The notes: generated by a model from the letters alone, not told the origin. 64,000 bases of DNA from Mucilaginibacter lappiensis (GCF_900155965.1 NZ_FTMG01000002.1:558001-622000); one strand, 5' to 3'. Positions 51,269 through 59,779 are shown, counted from the stretch's first letter. Made by a program: numbers and translations.

Positions 51269-51364
51269 AGTCTTAAGTCTGCTGTTCTAAGTCTTTAGTC
51301 TTAGATCCTTGGGCTTAAGTTGAACATTATCATTTATTTTACTTAGAACTACAGGCTTAAGACT
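51269..51364. repeat. Family G inverted repeat (AGTCTTAAGTCTAAAGTCTTA-like word)
   Basis: Arms 51269-51292 and 51341-51364 match as complements at 21 of 24 positions. Tandem variants of the word (GTCTTTAGTCTTAG, GACTTTAGACTTACGACTT) lie inside and outside them, reaching the batD start at 51387. Confidence 0.85.
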
Positions 51365-51386
51365 TTAGACTTACGACTTGATAAGA

Positions 51387-53219
51387 ATGAAAAGAAAATA
51401 CTTCATATTGTTATTACTACTGCTGAGTACAAGCCTGCTTTTTGCTGCCGATATTCATTTTACGGCTTCGGCAAGTAAAACAGAAGTGAGTACAACAGAG
51501 CAGTTTCAAGTAACTTTTACCATCAATAATAACGGCGACCGTTTTACGCCGCCCTCATTTACCGGTTTCCTGGTAGTGTCTGGCCCTAATGTATCTACTA
51601 GCATGGAGGTTATCAATGGTAACGCCTCTTCTAGTATGGCTTATAGTTATGTGCTGGTTGCTGTAAAAGAGGGCTCCTATACCATTGGGCCGGCAACTAT
51701 TTTTTCGGGTGGCCGGCAACTGAGTACTAAACCAATGAAGATAAAGGTGGTAAAAGGTTCTGCTGCTCAACAGAATAATGCTGCCGCGGCGGCAGCGGCC
51801 GCTCAGTCGCAAAGCGCCCCCGATAGCCGGGTTACGTTGAAAAGACCGGGTACGGATATTAATAAATCATTATTCATCAGGGCCGATGTAGATAAAAGTA
51901 ATGTTTACCTGGGTGAGCAAATCACGTTAACCTACAAATTGTATACACGGGTAGCTATAGTTGGTAGTGAGCCTGAAAAACTTCCGGATTTGAACGGCTT
52001 TTTTAGCCAGGATATCAAAAGCGCGAATCAGAACCCGAATTGGCATGTGGAAACTTACAAAGGCGTAAAGTTCAACGTGGCTGATATGAAAAAGAATATC
52101 CTGTTCCCCGAGCATACGGGTAATATCACCATTGATCCGATAACTATGCTGTTTGTGATTCGCGAGGCCGCCAAAGCAAGCGACGACGATATGTTCGGGC
52201 AGTTTTTCGGTACCTACAATGATGTGAAATACAAGATCAAAAGCATGCCGACCATTATTCATGTAAAGCCATTACCTCCAGGAAAACCCGATGGCTTTGG
52301 TGGTGCCGTGGGTAAGTTCTCTATCAGTACATCACTGGATAAAAAAGAGATCAAGGCTAATGATCCCATCAATTATAGCATTAAAATTTCGGGAACGGGT
52401 AACCTGAAGCTGTTAAAGCCTTTAAGCCCGGTTTTTCCTGCCGATTTTGAGAAGTACGATCCAAAGACTGAGGACACCATTGCCGAAAAAGAAAGCGGCG
52501 AAACAGGCACTCGTATCTATAGCTATTTGCTGATACCCCGACATGAGGGTGATTATAACATCGATCCGCTTAAGTTTTCGTACTTTAACCCGGCTACCGG
52601 CAAATACGTATCGCTGCCAACCCAGGGCTTCATGATAAAGGTAAACAAAGGGACACTGGAAAATAATGTAACCGCTTTTTCGGGTGCTGATAAACAGGAT
52701 GTAAAACTATTGAACAAGGATATCCGCTATATTAAAACCAGCGGCGATATCACCAAAAATGGCGAAGGTTTTTATGACTCGAACCTATACTATAGTTTAC
52801 TGGCCTTTGGTCCGCTTTTGTTTTTAGGTGCGCTGATATACGGTAAATGGTACGAAAAGCATAACAGCGATATTATTGAGGTAAAAAAACGGAAAGCGGG
52901 CAGAATAGCAGCCAAACACCTGGCCAGCGCACAGGCGCAGTTAAAAGTCAATAATTCCAAGGCTTTTTACGAAAATGTGTTCAGGGGGCTGTATGGTTAC
53001 TTAAGCGATAAGTTGAATATTGCCGCAGCCGACTTGAACCGTGAAAAGATTGCTTCGGAACTGAAGGCACGGTCGCTGGACGAAGGCCTGATCAATGAAC
53101 TGCTGGATACGCTTGATCTGTGCGATATGGCGCGTTATGCCCCGGTATCGGGTATTTCGGAACAGCAGATGTTTGACAAAGCCAAAAACATGATCAATGA
53201 CATTGAAGATAAAATATAG
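51387..53219 (+). CDS. batD: BatD family protein
   Basis: 610 residues from ATG 51387 (MKRKYFILLLLLLSTSLLFAA), preferred to the TTG at 51378. After the signal peptide come tandem Ig-like domains typical of BatD (ADIHFTASASKTEVSTTEQF, KSLFIRADVDKSNVYLGEQITLTYKL), a short poly-Ala/Gln linker (AAAAAAAAQSQ), a membrane span (YYSLLAFGPLLFLGALIYG) and a cytoplasmic helical tail. BatD is a membrane-anchored periplasmic component of the Bat system. A family A repeat begins at its stop codon. Confidence 0.95.
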   Translation: MKRKYFILLLLLLSTSLLFAADIHFTASASKTEVSTTEQFQVTFTINNNGDRFTPPSFTGFLVVSGPNVSTSMEVINGNASSSMAYSYVLVAVKEGSYTIGPATIFSGGRQLSTKPMKIKVVKGSAAQQNNAAAAAAAAQSQSAPDSRVTLKRPGTDINKSLFIRADVDKSNVYLGEQITLTYKLYTRVAIVGSEPEKLPDLNGFFSQDIKSANQNPNWHVETYKGVKFNVADMKKNILFPEHTGNITIDPITMLFVIREAAKASDDDMFGQFFGTYNDVKYKIKSMPTIIHVKPLPPGKPDGFGGAVGKFSISTSLDKKEIKANDPINYSIKISGTGNLKLLKPLSPVFPADFEKYDPKTEDTIAEKESGETGTRIYSYLLIPRHEGDYNIDPLKFSYFNPATGKYVSLPTQGFMIKVNKGTLENNVTAFSGADKQDVKLLNKDIRYIKTSGDITKNGEGFYDSNLYYSLLAFGPLLFLGALIYGKWYEKHNSDIIEVKKRKAGRIAAKHLASAQAQLKVNNSKAFYENVFRGLYGYLSDKLNIAAADLNREKIASELKARSLDEGLINELLDTLDLCDMARYAPVSGISEQQMFDKAKNMINDIEDKI

Positions 53220-53369
53220 ATGTGCAGATATGCAAATGTGCGGATGTGCAGATTATAGATGTGCGGATGAAATCATCTTTCAAAGACTTACGAAGTTTTT
53301 AAAACTTTGTAAGTCTGACTATTTAACGGCAGATGAAATCACTAATTCAATAAATCACTAATTAATCAC
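53219..53369. repeat. Stack of three repeat families (A, J, B) between batD and batE
   Basis: Family A (53219-53265, ATGTGCAGATATGCAAATGT) begins at the batD stop codon. Family J (53284-53316) is a 16-bp hairpin AGACTTACGAAGTTTT with AAAACTTTGTAAGTCT, one mismatch. Family B (53335-53369) carries AATCACTAATTCAATAAAT, the reverse complement of the word seen at 9011 and 59044. The stack ends four bases before the batE ATG. Confidence 0.88.
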
Positions 53370-53373
53370 CCCG

Positions 53374-54132
53374 ATGAGGCGTATTATATATTTATTATTG
53401 TTTATCATATCACCGCTATTGGCTTTCAGCGATGATGCTACATCGGCGCTGTTTAAAAAAGGTAATGCCGAATATGCCAAAGCGCAATATAAAGAGGCTA
53501 TCACTTCCTACCAGAAACTGGTTGATGGTGGTTACCGCTCGGTTGCGGTTTACTTTAATTTAGGTAATGCCTATTACAAAAACGACGATATACCATCGGC
53601 ATTGCTGTATTATGAAAAGGCGCACAAGCTTTCGCCGGGCGATGAGGATATCCGCATCAATATTCAGCTGGCCAATTTAAAAACCACCGATAAGTTAGAA
53701 GCCACACCAGAGTTTTTCATTACCAAATGGTGGCACGGATTTATCCTGGCCTGCTCCTTAGGTACATTGGCTGTACTGAGTGTGTTGCTAATATTGGCCG
53801 GGGCCTTGTTGTTGATCTTATATCGCTTTACCCAATCGGTAACTGTTAAAAAAGTATCTTTTTACTCGGCTTTAGCGCTGGTGTTTTTAGGGTTGGTTTG
53901 CATTTTTGTAGCTGGTCGCCAGGCCGATTATTTTGACAGTCATCACGAGGCCATTGTTTTCAGCGGTTCGGTGACCATCAAAAGCGCGCCTACCCTGAAA
54001 TCGAAAGACCTGTTTGTACTGCACGATGGCACCAAGGTTGATATCCTGGAACATAATAATGATTGGGTGAAAATCAGGCTATCTAATGGAAACGAGGGCT
54101 GGATAACGGCTACGGATATCAGGGAGATATAA
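53374..54132 (+). CDS. batE: BatE-type TPR and SH3 domain protein
   Basis: 252 residues: signal peptide (IIYLLLFIISPLLAFSD), two to three TPR units (KKGNAEYAKAQYKEAITSYQ, VYFNLGNAYYKNDDIPSALL), two membrane spans (about 118-145 and 158-178), and a C-terminal SH3b domain (VTIKSAPTLKSKDLFVLHDGTKVDILEHNN to EGWITATDIREI). SH3b modules often bind peptidoglycan, so this protein may tie the Bat complex to the wall. It is the last gene of the operon; it has no strong intrinsic terminator but a family H repeat follows. Confidence 0.94.
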   Translation: MRRIIYLLLFIISPLLAFSDDATSALFKKGNAEYAKAQYKEAITSYQKLVDGGYRSVAVYFNLGNAYYKNDDIPSALLYYEKAHKLSPGDEDIRINIQLANLKTTDKLEATPEFFITKWWHGFILACSLGTLAVLSVLLILAGALLLILYRFTQSVTVKKVSFYSALALVFLGLVCIFVAGRQADYFDSHHEAIVFSGSVTIKSAPTLKSKDLFVLHDGTKVDILEHNNDWVKIRLSNGNEGWITATDIREI

Positions 54133-54134
54133 GG

Positions 54135-54290
54135 TGATGGTGGTCCATAGTCGATGGACCATAGACCATGGTTTAAGGAAACTCAACGATGACTCATCAA
54201 CTATGGACTATCGACCATGGTTGATGGAAACTCAACCATGACTCATCAGCTGGTATGAACTATCGACTATGGTCCATGGTCTATCGACCA
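54135..54290. repeat. Family H repeat (GACCATGGTCGATAG-like word)
   Basis: Two direct copies of a unit of about 50 bases (GGTTTAAGGAAACTCAACGA and GGTTGATGGAAACTCAACCA) are flanked by words made of ATGGTCCATAGTCGATGG and its complement. It starts three bases after the batE stop and ends at the pfkB-family stop codon, so it fills the whole convergent gap. Confidence 0.85.
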
Positions 54291-55184
54291 TTAACTATAA
54301 ACAGCAAAGGTCTTATCGCCTACTTCCAGCAAATTCAACACATCTTCTTTGGTACCTGTAAATGGTCCTGATGATTCTATTTTGAAGCTGGCCATTGCGG
54401 CTGCGAATTCGCCGGCTTCCTGGAACGATGCACCTTTGATACGCTGGTATAAATAGCCGGCCATATAGGTATCGCCACAGCCGGTAGCATCAACAACCGC
54501 TGTAGGGATGTAGGCAGGCACGTTGTAAAAAAGACCGCCGGCATAAATTACGGAGCCCATGCTACCCAGGGTAATCACTACTTCTTTCACGCCCCAATCG
54601 GCCAGTACCAACGCGCCTTTTTTAATATCTGTCAATCCGGTAAGGGCCTCCAGTTCGTGTTCGTTTACTTTTAAAATATCAATGTATTGGAGGGCCTCTT
54701 TTTTGGCGGGCCAATCAACAGGGATCACGTTTTTATCTTCCACCTTGCGTAAATAGCCCTGCGCATCCAACGATACCCTGCCACGACTGCTCAGCTCTTT
54801 GATGAGACTCACCGGGATATCATCGGCCAAAAGCGGACCTAAGTGAAATATCTGGGCATTAATTCCCTGCAATTGTTCTACAGTAAAAGGATCGGCTTTC
54901 TGAAGCACACGTTGAGTACGGTGATCCTGATTGCCGGAGTAAATATTTTCGAAATATACGGTATGGGCGCAGGTAGATGCATGTACCTCGGTGCCTTTGG
55001 CGCGTAAAGCTTCAACGGTAGGCATTTCGCTTTCTGCCAGTGAGGTTACCAAAGTATAGCTCACATCCATATGACGGATGGCGCTCGAAAAATAAAAAGA
55101 TGTACCACCGGCCATATGTTTAACCGCCTGTGGTGTCACCACTTTATCTAACGTAATATGCCCTATGCAACAAATATCGTACAT
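54291..55184 (-). CDS. PfkB family sugar kinase
   Basis: 297 residues. N-terminal strand CCIGHITLDKV and the AGGTSFYFS loop match ribokinase-type folds; the second PfkB signature DATGCGDTYMAGYL gives the catalytic Asp and anion hole. The first signature is poorly conserved, so the substrate (sugar, nucleoside or other) cannot be named. A VITLGSMGSVIY strand with GSMG is typical. It is convergent with batE and starts 56 bases after a TACCTTTG -7 box. Confidence 0.9.
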   Translation of the reverse strand: MYDICCIGHITLDKVVTPQAVKHMAGGTSFYFSSAIRHMDVSYTLVTSLAESEMPTVEALRAKGTEVHASTCAHTVYFENIYSGNQDHRTQRVLQKADPFTVEQLQGINAQIFHLGPLLADDIPVSLIKELSSRGRVSLDAQGYLRKVEDKNVIPVDWPAKKEALQYIDILKVNEHELEALTGLTDIKKGALVLADWGVKEVVITLGSMGSVIYAGGLFYNVPAYIPTAVVDATGCGDTYMAGYLYQRIKGASFQEAGEFAAAMASFKIESSGPFTGTKEDVLNLLEVGDKTFAVYS

Positions 55185-55548
55185 GTAGTTCCTGTTTAAT
55201 GATCCATTGCCCTTGCTGTTTTATATCAGGAGCAAACCGCAAAGGTAGGTAATAAGATGGTTTATTAAATGTATAATGCTGGTTACATGCAAAAAAATGA
55301 CATGTAGCGGGTATTTTTTGCTACTTCGATATTAAGTTAAGAATTTAATATCGAACACAGAATAACGATGTTGAATTATGAATAAAAACCCTCGGAATTT
55401 GATATTCTTTTGAAGGATGTTGGACTCCGTACTCCGCTAAATATTGCGTATATTTATATGTATAAACAGCCCGGGTTTCCACTCAAAAAGGAAATCCGGG
55501 CTGTTTTGTTAAGGGAAAATAACCAGCCGTTTGTAACCTGGGAGTTTC
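55185..55548. other. Intergenic region upstream of the PfkB kinase
   Basis: It holds a -7 box (55240-55247), an 11-bp perfect hairpin (TTCGATATTAA with TTAATATCGAA, 55325-55355) and, near the HMA gene's 3' end, a hairpin AACAGCCCGG with CCGGGCTGTT (about 55465-55507). A 67-codon plus-strand frame at 55410 crosses the hairpin and is not protein-like. Confidence 0.5.
55240..55247 (-). promoter_or_regulatory. -7 box upstream of the PfkB kinase gene
   Basis: TACCTTTG on the minus strand, an exact TAnnTTTG match, about 56 bases before the ATG. The -33 element is not clear. Confidence 0.45.
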
Positions 55549-56283
55549 TTAAAGAACAGCCAACAAAGTTACCCCGCTCATTGCAATCATCAGGGCATCT
55601 TCTACAATGGTAACAGTGCTCATGGGTAAATTAAAAACAGCCCCGAGACAGGCACACTGGATTTTGCGTTTGTTGAGTACACTTTGCAGTACGCCTATCA
55701 AACTTACAGTCATCACCACAAAGGTGACTGCATTTACCGCAAAGGGCTGCACATCCAGCGCGAAGGCTATACCCAGCCCCAGCTCAACAAAAGCATAAAT
55801 ATACCCCCATGCCTTGAAGCGTTTGGCTACAATATCATACATGGAGTAGCTATCGGCAAAGCCTTGCAGGTTAAGCAGTTTGAAAAAAGAAAACGTGAGG
55901 AAAAAACCGCTCATAAATACGCGCATGGCGGTCATGGTCATAAACCCGTGCTCCATATATCCTGCTATAATAGCTATGGTTAAAATATAGCCGAAAATGA
56001 GCAGGATGGGTTTGTAGGTGGCCAGCCAGGTACGGTTTTCGGTATCCATATCCATACTCATGGCAGAGGTATGCTGTACCTCGGTAAGCTGATATTTGGG
56101 ATAGTTTTTTAAGGCATCCTGCAGTGCAGTTGTTGGGATATGCTGCGTCATGGTGATATCCGCAGTGCCTTCGGCAAGGGAAATATCTATCTTTTGTACA
56201 TTTTTTACCTGTGAAAGCAGGGTTTGAACTTTATTTTGACAACCGCCGCAGGTCATGCCAGTTATTTGATAAGTGTGTGTCAT
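55549..56283 (-). CDS. Heavy-metal-associated domain fused to MauE/DoxX-like membrane protein
   Basis: 244 residues. The N-terminal HMA domain has GMTCGGCQNKVQTLL with the CxxC metal site (residues 12-15). After a linker rich in Met/Asp/Thr (HTSAMSMDMDTEN), four membrane spans of the MauE/DoxX type follow, with KRKIQCACLGAVFNLPMSTV holding a CxC and a conserved G-A-x-F-N motif near the C-terminus. HMA-MauE proteins in Bacteroidota are thought to handle copper or to be redox partners. The AraC-type gene at 56387-56947, same strand and 103 bases upstream, is its likely regulator. Confidence 0.88.
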   Translation of the reverse strand: MTHTYQITGMTCGGCQNKVQTLLSQVKNVQKIDISLAEGTADITMTQHIPTTALQDALKNYPKYQLTEVQHTSAMSMDMDTENRTWLATYKPILLIFGYILTIAIIAGYMEHGFMTMTAMRVFMSGFFLTFSFFKLLNLQGFADSYSMYDIVAKRFKAWGYIYAFVELGLGIAFALDVQPFAVNAVTFVVMTVSLIGVLQSVLNKRKIQCACLGAVFNLPMSTVTIVEDALMIAMSGVTLLAVL

Positions 56284-56386
56284 GATTTATATTAAATTGA
56301 TAACACAAATTTACCTACAACACTGCCGGCTGGCTTTACAGAATTATGGATGGTTGTTATAAGATCTTTATCGCAAAGGAGGCGGT

Positions 56387-56947
56387 TTATACATCATCGA
56401 TATTTTTGCGGGCGTGCTTTTGCAAACCCTTGAATTGCGAAGGCGTCATCCCGGTTACCTGCTTAAACTGGGCCGAAAGATGCGCTACGCTACTGTAACC
56501 TAATTGATAAGAGATCTCCGACAGACTCAGCTCGTTATAGATTAACAGTTCTTTTACTTTTTCAATTTTTTGGGCGATGTAATACTTTTCTATCGTAGTG
56601 CCCTCAACGGATGAAAACAGATTGCTCAGGTAACTATAATCATGATGCAGATGATCGGCTAAGATGGTCGAAAGTTTTAATGGGTTGGCAGTATCGGTAT
56701 AATGTACCAGCTTAATGATCTCGGTTTTTATTTGCTCAATCAGGCGGCTTTTCTGATTGTCTATCATTTCGAACCCCAGTGCTGTCAGTGATTTTTCCAG
56801 TTGCTGAAGCTGTTGGTCGCCCGGTTTTTCTTTGAGGCTGATCTCGCCCAGCTCCACACTTAAATGTTCCAGGCCGGCTTTTTCCAGTTCGGTTTGTACC
56901 GCCATTTTGCAACGGTTACATACCATGTTTTTGATGTACAGTTTCAC
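56387..56947 (-). CDS. AraC-family regulator with N-terminal metal-binding-like domain
   Basis: About 187 residues starting at the GTG at 56947 (KLYIKNMVCNRCKMAVQTEL). An upstream in-frame ATG at 56980 lies in a family A repeat and would add an unrelated stretch. The N-terminal half is an HMA-like ferredoxin fold with CNRC. The C-terminal half is an AraC HTH: LSEISYQLGYSSVAHLSAQF then KQVTGMTPSQFK. Fusion of a metal domain with AraC suggests direct metal sensing and control of the HMA-MauE gene just downstream; this is inference. Confidence 0.85.
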   Translation of the reverse strand: MKLYIKNMVCNRCKMAVQTELEKAGLEHLSVELGEISLKEKPGDQQLQQLEKSLTALGFEMIDNQKSRLIEQIKTEIIKLVHYTDTANPLKLSTILADHLHHDYSYLSNLFSSVEGTTIEKYYIAQKIEKVKELLIYNELSLSEISYQLGYSSVAHLSAQFKQVTGMTPSQFKGLQKHARKNIDDV

Positions 56948-57093
56948 AGATTTCAGATGTGCAAATATGTAGATGTGCAAATATGCAGATTTCAGATGTG
57001 CAAATATGCGGATTTCAGATTTGCAGATGAATTATGACCTCAAATCCATTATCACCACATTTACAATCCACACATCCGCATATTTGCACATCT
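56948..57093. repeat. Family A inverted repeat, abutting the AraC gene start
   Basis: The left part repeats AGATGTGCAAATATG three times; the right part (57074-57093) is ATCCGCATATTTGCACATCT, an exact complement of 56994-57013. It occupies the whole gap between the AraC start and the VWA gene stop (57099). Confidence 0.9.
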
Positions 57094-57098
57094 AAGGT

Positions 57099-59039
57099 CT
57101 ATTCCTCAACTGCCAAAACTTTATTGCTGGGACTCAATAGCCTGGCGTTTTCGGCCAGTTTAATGAACTCTGCACGATAACCTTCGCTGTCGTCGCCTTT
57201 GGCCGCGCGGGCCATTTTAATGGCCTGGTCATAAGTAGAATGTTGTTTGAATTGCGAATCGCGCAGCAGCATACCAAATTCAGCTACGGCAGCGGCGAAC
57301 CGAAAATCGGTTGAGGTGGAATTTAAGGCTACCGGCTTATCATATACTTCTGTATGACTCATTTTACTTACTGAAGAAGTAGGTTGTTTGTACCGGAACT
57401 TGATGGTCAGCATTTCATCGGATGAACTGGTATAAGGCACAGGCTTTGGTTTTTGATATTTCAGCGGATCAACGCTGCCCGAATAGTCGTCTTTAACACC
57501 GGCGGGTACAATTTCGTAAAAAGCAGTTACGGTATGGCCAGATCCCATATCGCCGGCATCTTTTTTATCATTGTTAAAGTCCTCCTTGTTCAGCGCGCGG
57601 TTTTCATAGCCCAGTAAACGGTAGGCTTGCACTTTGCCGGGGTTAAATTCAACCTGCAGTTTTACGTCCTTGGCAATCGTAAAAAGAGTTCCGCCAAACT
57701 CACTGATCAGGGTTTTGCGGGCTTCGGTAATGTTATCAATATAGGCATAATTGCCATTGCCTTTATCGGCCAGGGTTTCCATTTTGCTGTCTTTGTAATT
57801 ACCCATACCAAAGCCCAAAACGGATAGGGATATACCGCTTTCCCGTTCTTTCTCAATCAGTTTTTCCATATCGTCATCGCTGGATGCACCTACGTTGAAA
57901 TCGCCGTCGGTGGCTAGCATCACGCGGTTATTGCCGCCTTTCATAAAGTTTTCCAGGGCAATTTTGTAGGCTAATTTAATACCCGCGCCGCCGGCTGTTG
58001 AGCCACCTGCCTGCAGGTTATCAATGGCATTGTTGATGGTGGTCTTTTTATCGCCCGATGTGGCCGGTAAAACCACACCTGCAGCGCCGGCATATACCAC
58101 AATGGCTACCCTGTCTTGCGGGCGCAATTGGTTAACCAGCATTTTTAAAGATGATTGTACCAACGGCAATTTGTTAGGCTCATACATTGATCCGGAAACA
58201 TCAATCAAAAATACAAGATTTGATGCCGGCAGTTTATCATTAGGGATGGTTTTGGCTTTCAGACCAATGCGCAGCAGGCGGTGATTACCGTTCCATGGCG
58301 CGGTGGAAAGTTCGGTATGTATAGCAACCGGTTCGTTATTGGTTGGGCCAGTCAGGTTGTAATGAAAATAATTGATCATTTCCTCAATGCGTACCGCATC
58401 GGCAGGTGGCAGTTGACCATTGTTGATAAAACGCCTTACATTGCTGTACGAAGCCGCATCAACATCAACAGAAAAGGTAGATAATGGCTCGCTTTCAACA
58501 GTTTTAAAACCATTTTCGTTAATGCCTTTATAGCTTTCATTATCAGTAACCGGAGATGGCATGATTTGTATTTGATTCATCTGAACAGATTTGTTATAAT
58601 GCCTCGCGTTTTTACCGGCGATGACCCCGGCTACTGGTGCTGAGTACTTTTGATCGGTTTGTGGTGCACTAACAATAGCAACCGCCCCGGTTATCTCTTT
58701 TCTATGCTGTATACCGTAACCTGTTATCACTACTTCTCTTAAGGTTTGATTGGATGCTTTTAGATGAACATCAAGCGTATTGCTTTTGCCGATTTTTATA
58801 GTTTGTGATTCAAAACCTATAAAACTGAAAGTGAGATTGCTTTTACCTGCGGGCACATCAATAGCATAATGTCCTTTGGCATCGGTCTGCGTGCCTTGTT
58901 TGGTTCCCGTGATAGTTACCTGTACCCCGGGGAAGGCCTGGTTTTTGTCGTCATAAATTGTTCCACTGATGTGGCGGTCGCTGGCAGGCTTAAACCCGGT
59001 TAGGCCCGCGAATATTAAAATGAATAGTAGCTGTTTCAT
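57099..59039 (-). CDS. YfbK-type VWA protein with SusC-like N-terminal region
   Basis: 646 residues. After a signal peptide (to about 17) comes a carboxypeptidase-regulatory-like domain (23-95; GTIYDDKNQAFPGVQVTITG), then a SusC-like plug start at 90-116 (TLREVVITGYGIQHRKEITG). The VWA part has MIDAS Asp270-Val-Ser-Gly-Ser, GGSTAGGAGI and MLATDGDFNVG. The C-terminal region matches the DUF3520 domain of YfbK-like proteins (KLQVEFNPGKVQAYRLLGYENR to LLSPSNKVLAVEE). Its divergent partner genes encode an ECF sigma factor and an anti-sigma/TonB hybrid. The SusC-type module suggests a link with TonB or outer-membrane receptors. Function unknown. Confidence 0.9.
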   Translation of the reverse strand: MKQLLFILIFAGLTGFKPASDRHISGTIYDDKNQAFPGVQVTITGTKQGTQTDAKGHYAIDVPAGKSNLTFSFIGFESQTIKIGKSNTLDVHLKASNQTLREVVITGYGIQHRKEITGAVAIVSAPQTDQKYSAPVAGVIAGKNARHYNKSVQMNQIQIMPSPVTDNESYKGINENGFKTVESEPLSTFSVDVDAASYSNVRRFINNGQLPPADAVRIEEMINYFHYNLTGPTNNEPVAIHTELSTAPWNGNHRLLRIGLKAKTIPNDKLPASNLVFLIDVSGSMYEPNKLPLVQSSLKMLVNQLRPQDRVAIVVYAGAAGVVLPATSGDKKTTINNAIDNLQAGGSTAGGAGIKLAYKIALENFMKGGNNRVMLATDGDFNVGASSDDDMEKLIEKERESGISLSVLGFGMGNYKDSKMETLADKGNGNYAYIDNITEARKTLISEFGGTLFTIAKDVKLQVEFNPGKVQAYRLLGYENRALNKEDFNNDKKDAGDMGSGHTVTAFYEIVPAGVKDDYSGSVDPLKYQKPKPVPYTSSSDEMLTIKFRYKQPTSSVSKMSHTEVYDKPVALNSTSTDFRFAAAVAEFGMLLRDSQFKQHSTYDQAIKMARAAKGDDSEGYRAEFIKLAENARLLSPSNKVLAVEE

Positions 59040-59043
59040 TTGA

Positions 59044-59139
59044 TAATTATTGATTTACTGATTTAGTGAATTAGTGATTTTTATAGCGACAGAACCTCAT
59101 CTGCATATTTGCACATCGGGGATCTGCACATTTGCTTTC
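59044..59139. repeat. Family B and family A repeats in the divergent promoter gap
   Basis: Family B at 59044-59080 (33 of 37 positions match 9011-9047) is followed by family A at 59098-59139 (CATCTGCATATTTGCACATC). Both lie in the 170-base gap between the VWA gene and the sigma factor gene. A TATTTTGG box near 59194 is one mismatch from the -7 consensus. Confidence 0.8.
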
Positions 59140-59209
59140 ATTTTAATAAGGATGTTACAGCAGCTTAATTTCCATAAACGATTTAAAAAATTTATTTTGG
59201 CGGTGTTTA

Positions 59210-59779
59210 ATGACCAATTTTATCAAACCAAATAAACTAAATTCATCAACTGATGCCGAACTGTTAGCTGTTTACCGTGATAACGGTGATCTTGCTGTTT
59301 TAGGGCAGCTGTATGAAAGATATATGCCTTTGGTTTATGGCGTTTGCTTAAAATATCTGAAGGATGAAGAGCAGGCCAAAGACGCCGTGATGGGGATATT
59401 TGAGGAGTTGGTTGTTAAAGTAAAACAGCATGATATCAGCATATTCAGGAGCTGGTTGTATGTGCTGGGGCGCAATTATTGCTTGATGCAGTTAAGGAGC
59501 AGTAAAAAATTAGAGGTGGTTGCTTTGGATGAGGTTATGGAATTTACCCCGCTTTTGCATCCTGATGATAATAACCGTGAAGAAGCTTATAAAGCCTTGG
59601 AACGCTGTATTGATAAACTAACAGGAGCGCAGCAACAAAGTATTGATCTGTTTTATTTAAAAGAGAAGTGTTATAAAGAAGTGGCTGATATAACCGGGTT
59701 TAGTTTAAATGAGGTGAAAAGTTATATACAAAATGGCAAACGGAATTTGAAAATTTGCCTGGAGAGCAGTGAGCAATAA
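59210..59779 (+). CDS. ECF-type RNA polymerase sigma factor
   Basis: 189 residues. Region 2 is seen in LYERYMPLVYGVCLKYLKDEEQAKDAVMGIFEEL, with region 2.4 around FRSWLYVLGRNYCLMQLR. Region 4 is LTGAQQQSIDLFYLKEKCYK followed by EVADITGFSLNEVKSYIQNGKRNLK. It lacks the C-terminal extensions of FecI-type factors. The next gene starts within its last codons (GTG at 59769), so the pair is coupled, and that gene product is the presumed anti-sigma factor. Confidence 0.94.
   Translation: MTNFIKPNKLNSSTDAELLAVYRDNGDLAVLGQLYERYMPLVYGVCLKYLKDEEQAKDAVMGIFEELVVKVKQHDISIFRSWLYVLGRNYCLMQLRSSKKLEVVALDEVMEFTPLLHPDDNNREEAYKALERCIDKLTGAQQQSIDLFYLKEKCYKEVADITGFSLNEVKSYIQNGKRNLKICLESSEQ

Noticed and set aside
55410..55613. 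67-codon plus-strand frame
   Set aside because: It runs across a hairpin and into the antisense strand of the HMA-MauE gene.
34663..59139. Possible CRISPR-like arrays in the word-repeat regions
   Set aside because: Repeats are degenerate, lack unique spacers of even length, are arranged as complementary arms, and no cas gene is present.
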